From Glomus cerebriforme (Eukaryota > Glomeromycota > Glomeromycetes > Glomerales > Glomeraceae): 22,991 nucleotides of DNA. The translations under genes and the position numbers were made by a program. Positions 21,692-22,991 of this stretch are shown one piece after another (the stretch's first letter is position 1; every line of letters starts with the position of its first letter). The notes beneath the pieces were generated by a model. That model did not search any database and was not told where the DNA came from. It was given only the letters and a program-made list of their open reading frames with translations. The stretch spans positions 63,287 through 86,277 of the forward strand of contig QKYT01000017.1 of NCBI GenBank assembly GCA_003550305.1, read 5' to 3'.

Positions 21692-22168
21692 TTATGTATG
21701 TAGTCGTACCGTATAAAATTTTTTATATGCACGATACAATATAGGTTATTTTATTCGCTCATTTATAACGATACGGTAAATATAAACCACAAGCCACAAT
21801 ATATTACAAGTCGAATAGAATAGTTATTTTATTTTATTTTATTTTTTGTAATAGCCGACAATTAAATCGATTTTTGGACAGCTCCTTTCTTTTATCAAAC
21901 GAATTTTTTGTCAATTAAAAAATGCTCATATAATAATATATAATAATATTTTTTTTTAATTTGTGAAAAATTTTCTCCTATGGCCTTTTTTTTTACGAAT
22001 AATATTTTTAAAAAGTGAGATCATTGTACAAGGCGTTTATAAGGCATGCTGTGTTATATAACAAGCTGCTAAAATTTACGTCTCGAATAAATCTCGGTTT
22101 ATTGAATTTTGTTTAAATCTATAATAACCAATAAATTCGAATGTGGATGCTTCAAAAAGTTGATTCGA
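21692..22168. other. About 475-bp insertion unique to copy 2 (or deletion from copy 1)
   Basis: Sequence present here has no counterpart between 15690 and 15700 in copy 1; homology resumes at TAATATTGTACAAGAATCTTA. The insert has no open frame. It contains a short separated inverted pair (GTACCGTAT and ATACGGTA, about 21707-21778) and A/T-rich DNA. It could be a small non-autonomous element, but no clear terminal repeats or target duplication are visible. Confidence 0.5.
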
Positions 22169-22436
22169 CTAAACTGTAATATTGTACAAGAATCTTACTT
22201 TATGAGATTTTTAGAATATCTTGAAACAATCAGCAGTAAACGCAATATGCAATATATTTTTTTCACAAGCATTTTTTAATCTGATTTATTGAAAAACCCA
22301 TATATATTTTAACTGTTATGCTTTAAAAATGAATTCCTTGGCATTGTGAAACAAGAGTACAGGCGATCATCCGTCACGAAATTTATTTTGCATATTTATC
22401 TCGTGTAATAAGTATTAAGGAACTATTAAGGATGAC

Positions 22437-22991
22437 GTATTTGTATTTATAGAAATATTTATTATAGTATTTTTGTATGAACTTTTTATAGAATGCAGCT
22501 ATATACAACCAACCATTTATTTTAACTAACTTTATTTATTTTAAATTAGGGATAGCAACGGCCACCGCTTAACCGACCGACCATTTCGACTATTATAATA
22601 AATCTATATAACTAAAAAAATTCATGTAAAATCGTAACGTTTTAGATTAGCCTGTATAAATAGTCTTTAAATTGTGCGGATCTCTGCCTGATCTATACTT
22701 AAAAGTTAAGACTTTTTGATTGGCAAATTTGATCGTTAAATTTGTGTTGATTACTAATTACACCGCTAAAAGATTTGATGGCTGATAGAAGTACTAAAAT
22801 GGAAAAGCTTGATTTGNAAATNGAAAAGTTTGATAATGTAATCAGTAAATCAANNCCAAANATAGGTAGTCAATGTCTTAAAAAGGAAATCGTTTGAAAA
22901 CTAATTTTATGTTAAATTTAAATTTAAATTTAAATTTAAATTTAAACTTAGATTTAGGCTTACATTCTAATCATCCAAAATTTAACATAAC
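22437..22991. other. Right-end non-coding region
   Basis: No supported gene. It includes a GC-richer patch (22555-22590), several ambiguous bases (22817, 22822, 22854, 22855, 22861), and an AAATTT tract within an inverted repeat. Confidence 0.55.
22907..22990. repeat. AAATTT hexamer tract inside a 13-bp perfect inverted repeat
   Basis: Arms TTATGTTAAATTT (22907-22919) and AAATTTAACATAA (22978-22990) enclose about 58 bp that begins with five to six AAATTT units. The tract is itself self-complementary, so the region can form large hairpins. It is cut close to the window end, so the full element is not seen. Confidence 0.75.

Larger units (their letters stand above)
17648..22436 (-). repeat. 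Tandem duplication unit, copy 2
   Basis: Second copy of the unit at 11635-15940, same orientation. It starts at TTGAGATCGAGCTT and ends near ATTAAGGATGACG (about 22436). It is longer because of an about 475-bp insertion upstream of the gene (21692-22168). The 3' flank has a small deletion near 17957 relative to copy 1. Confidence 0.9.

Noticed and set aside
1..22991. CRISPR array, tRNA, rRNA or a prokaryotic defence system
   Set aside because: No regularly spaced repeats, no cloverleaf or rRNA core sequences seen, and the intron-rich gene structure is eukaryotic.

Overview
The window reads as nuclear DNA of a filamentous fungus, most likely an arbuscular-mycorrhizal glomeromycete of the Rhizophagus type. 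This is an inference from several features: very low GC, coding exons split by short GTAAGT...TAG/CAG introns, the protein families present, dense retroelement debris, and tandemly duplicated members of expanded families. There are no operons, no prokaryotic signals, no CRISPR arrays, and no tRNA or rRNA that I can recognise.

Layout. (1) 1-1034 is non-coding, with a degenerate GGGACAT-type repeat. (2) 6801 to 1035 (minus) is one complete 14-exon gene of about 1548 aa. It is an Hsp90/sacsin-type ATPase of the fungal DUF3684 kind, with N-terminal ATPase motifs and a C-terminal HELAH (HExxH) motif. (3) 6802-11634 is intergenic and mostly AT-rich filler. It contains a possible two-exon small gene (7418-8296, +), a retroposed 3' end with AATAAA and poly(A) (about 9310 to 9072, minus), a decayed C-terminal tail of a Rhizophagus-type kinase gene (9358-9694, +), hairpins, and a coding-looking relic near 11190. 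(4) 11635-15940 and 17648-22436 are two tandem copies of one unit. Each carries a complete 4-exon gene on the minus strand for an about 1000-aa protein with a WD40-like N-terminal half and a TRP-like ion-channel C-terminal half. (5) Between the copies (about 17605 to 15945, minus) lies a 5'-truncated, frame-broken LINE-type retrotransposon with RNase H-like and CxxC...HxxxxC segments and a TAAA-rich tail. (6) 22437-22991 is non-coding, with an AAATTT tract inside a 13-bp inverted repeat.

The two channel paralogs share all intron positions and phases. They differ mostly in the acidic N-terminus and the first membrane region. A 968-bp core is identical, including two ambiguous bases at matching positions, so either gene conversion or collapsed assembly has affected it. 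The ATPase gene and the channel genes have no visible functional link. The main themes are protein quality control (inferred), membrane signalling (inferred), and gene-family expansion among retroelements.

Exon coordinates below were worked out by hand from splice sites and reading phase, not from transcripts.
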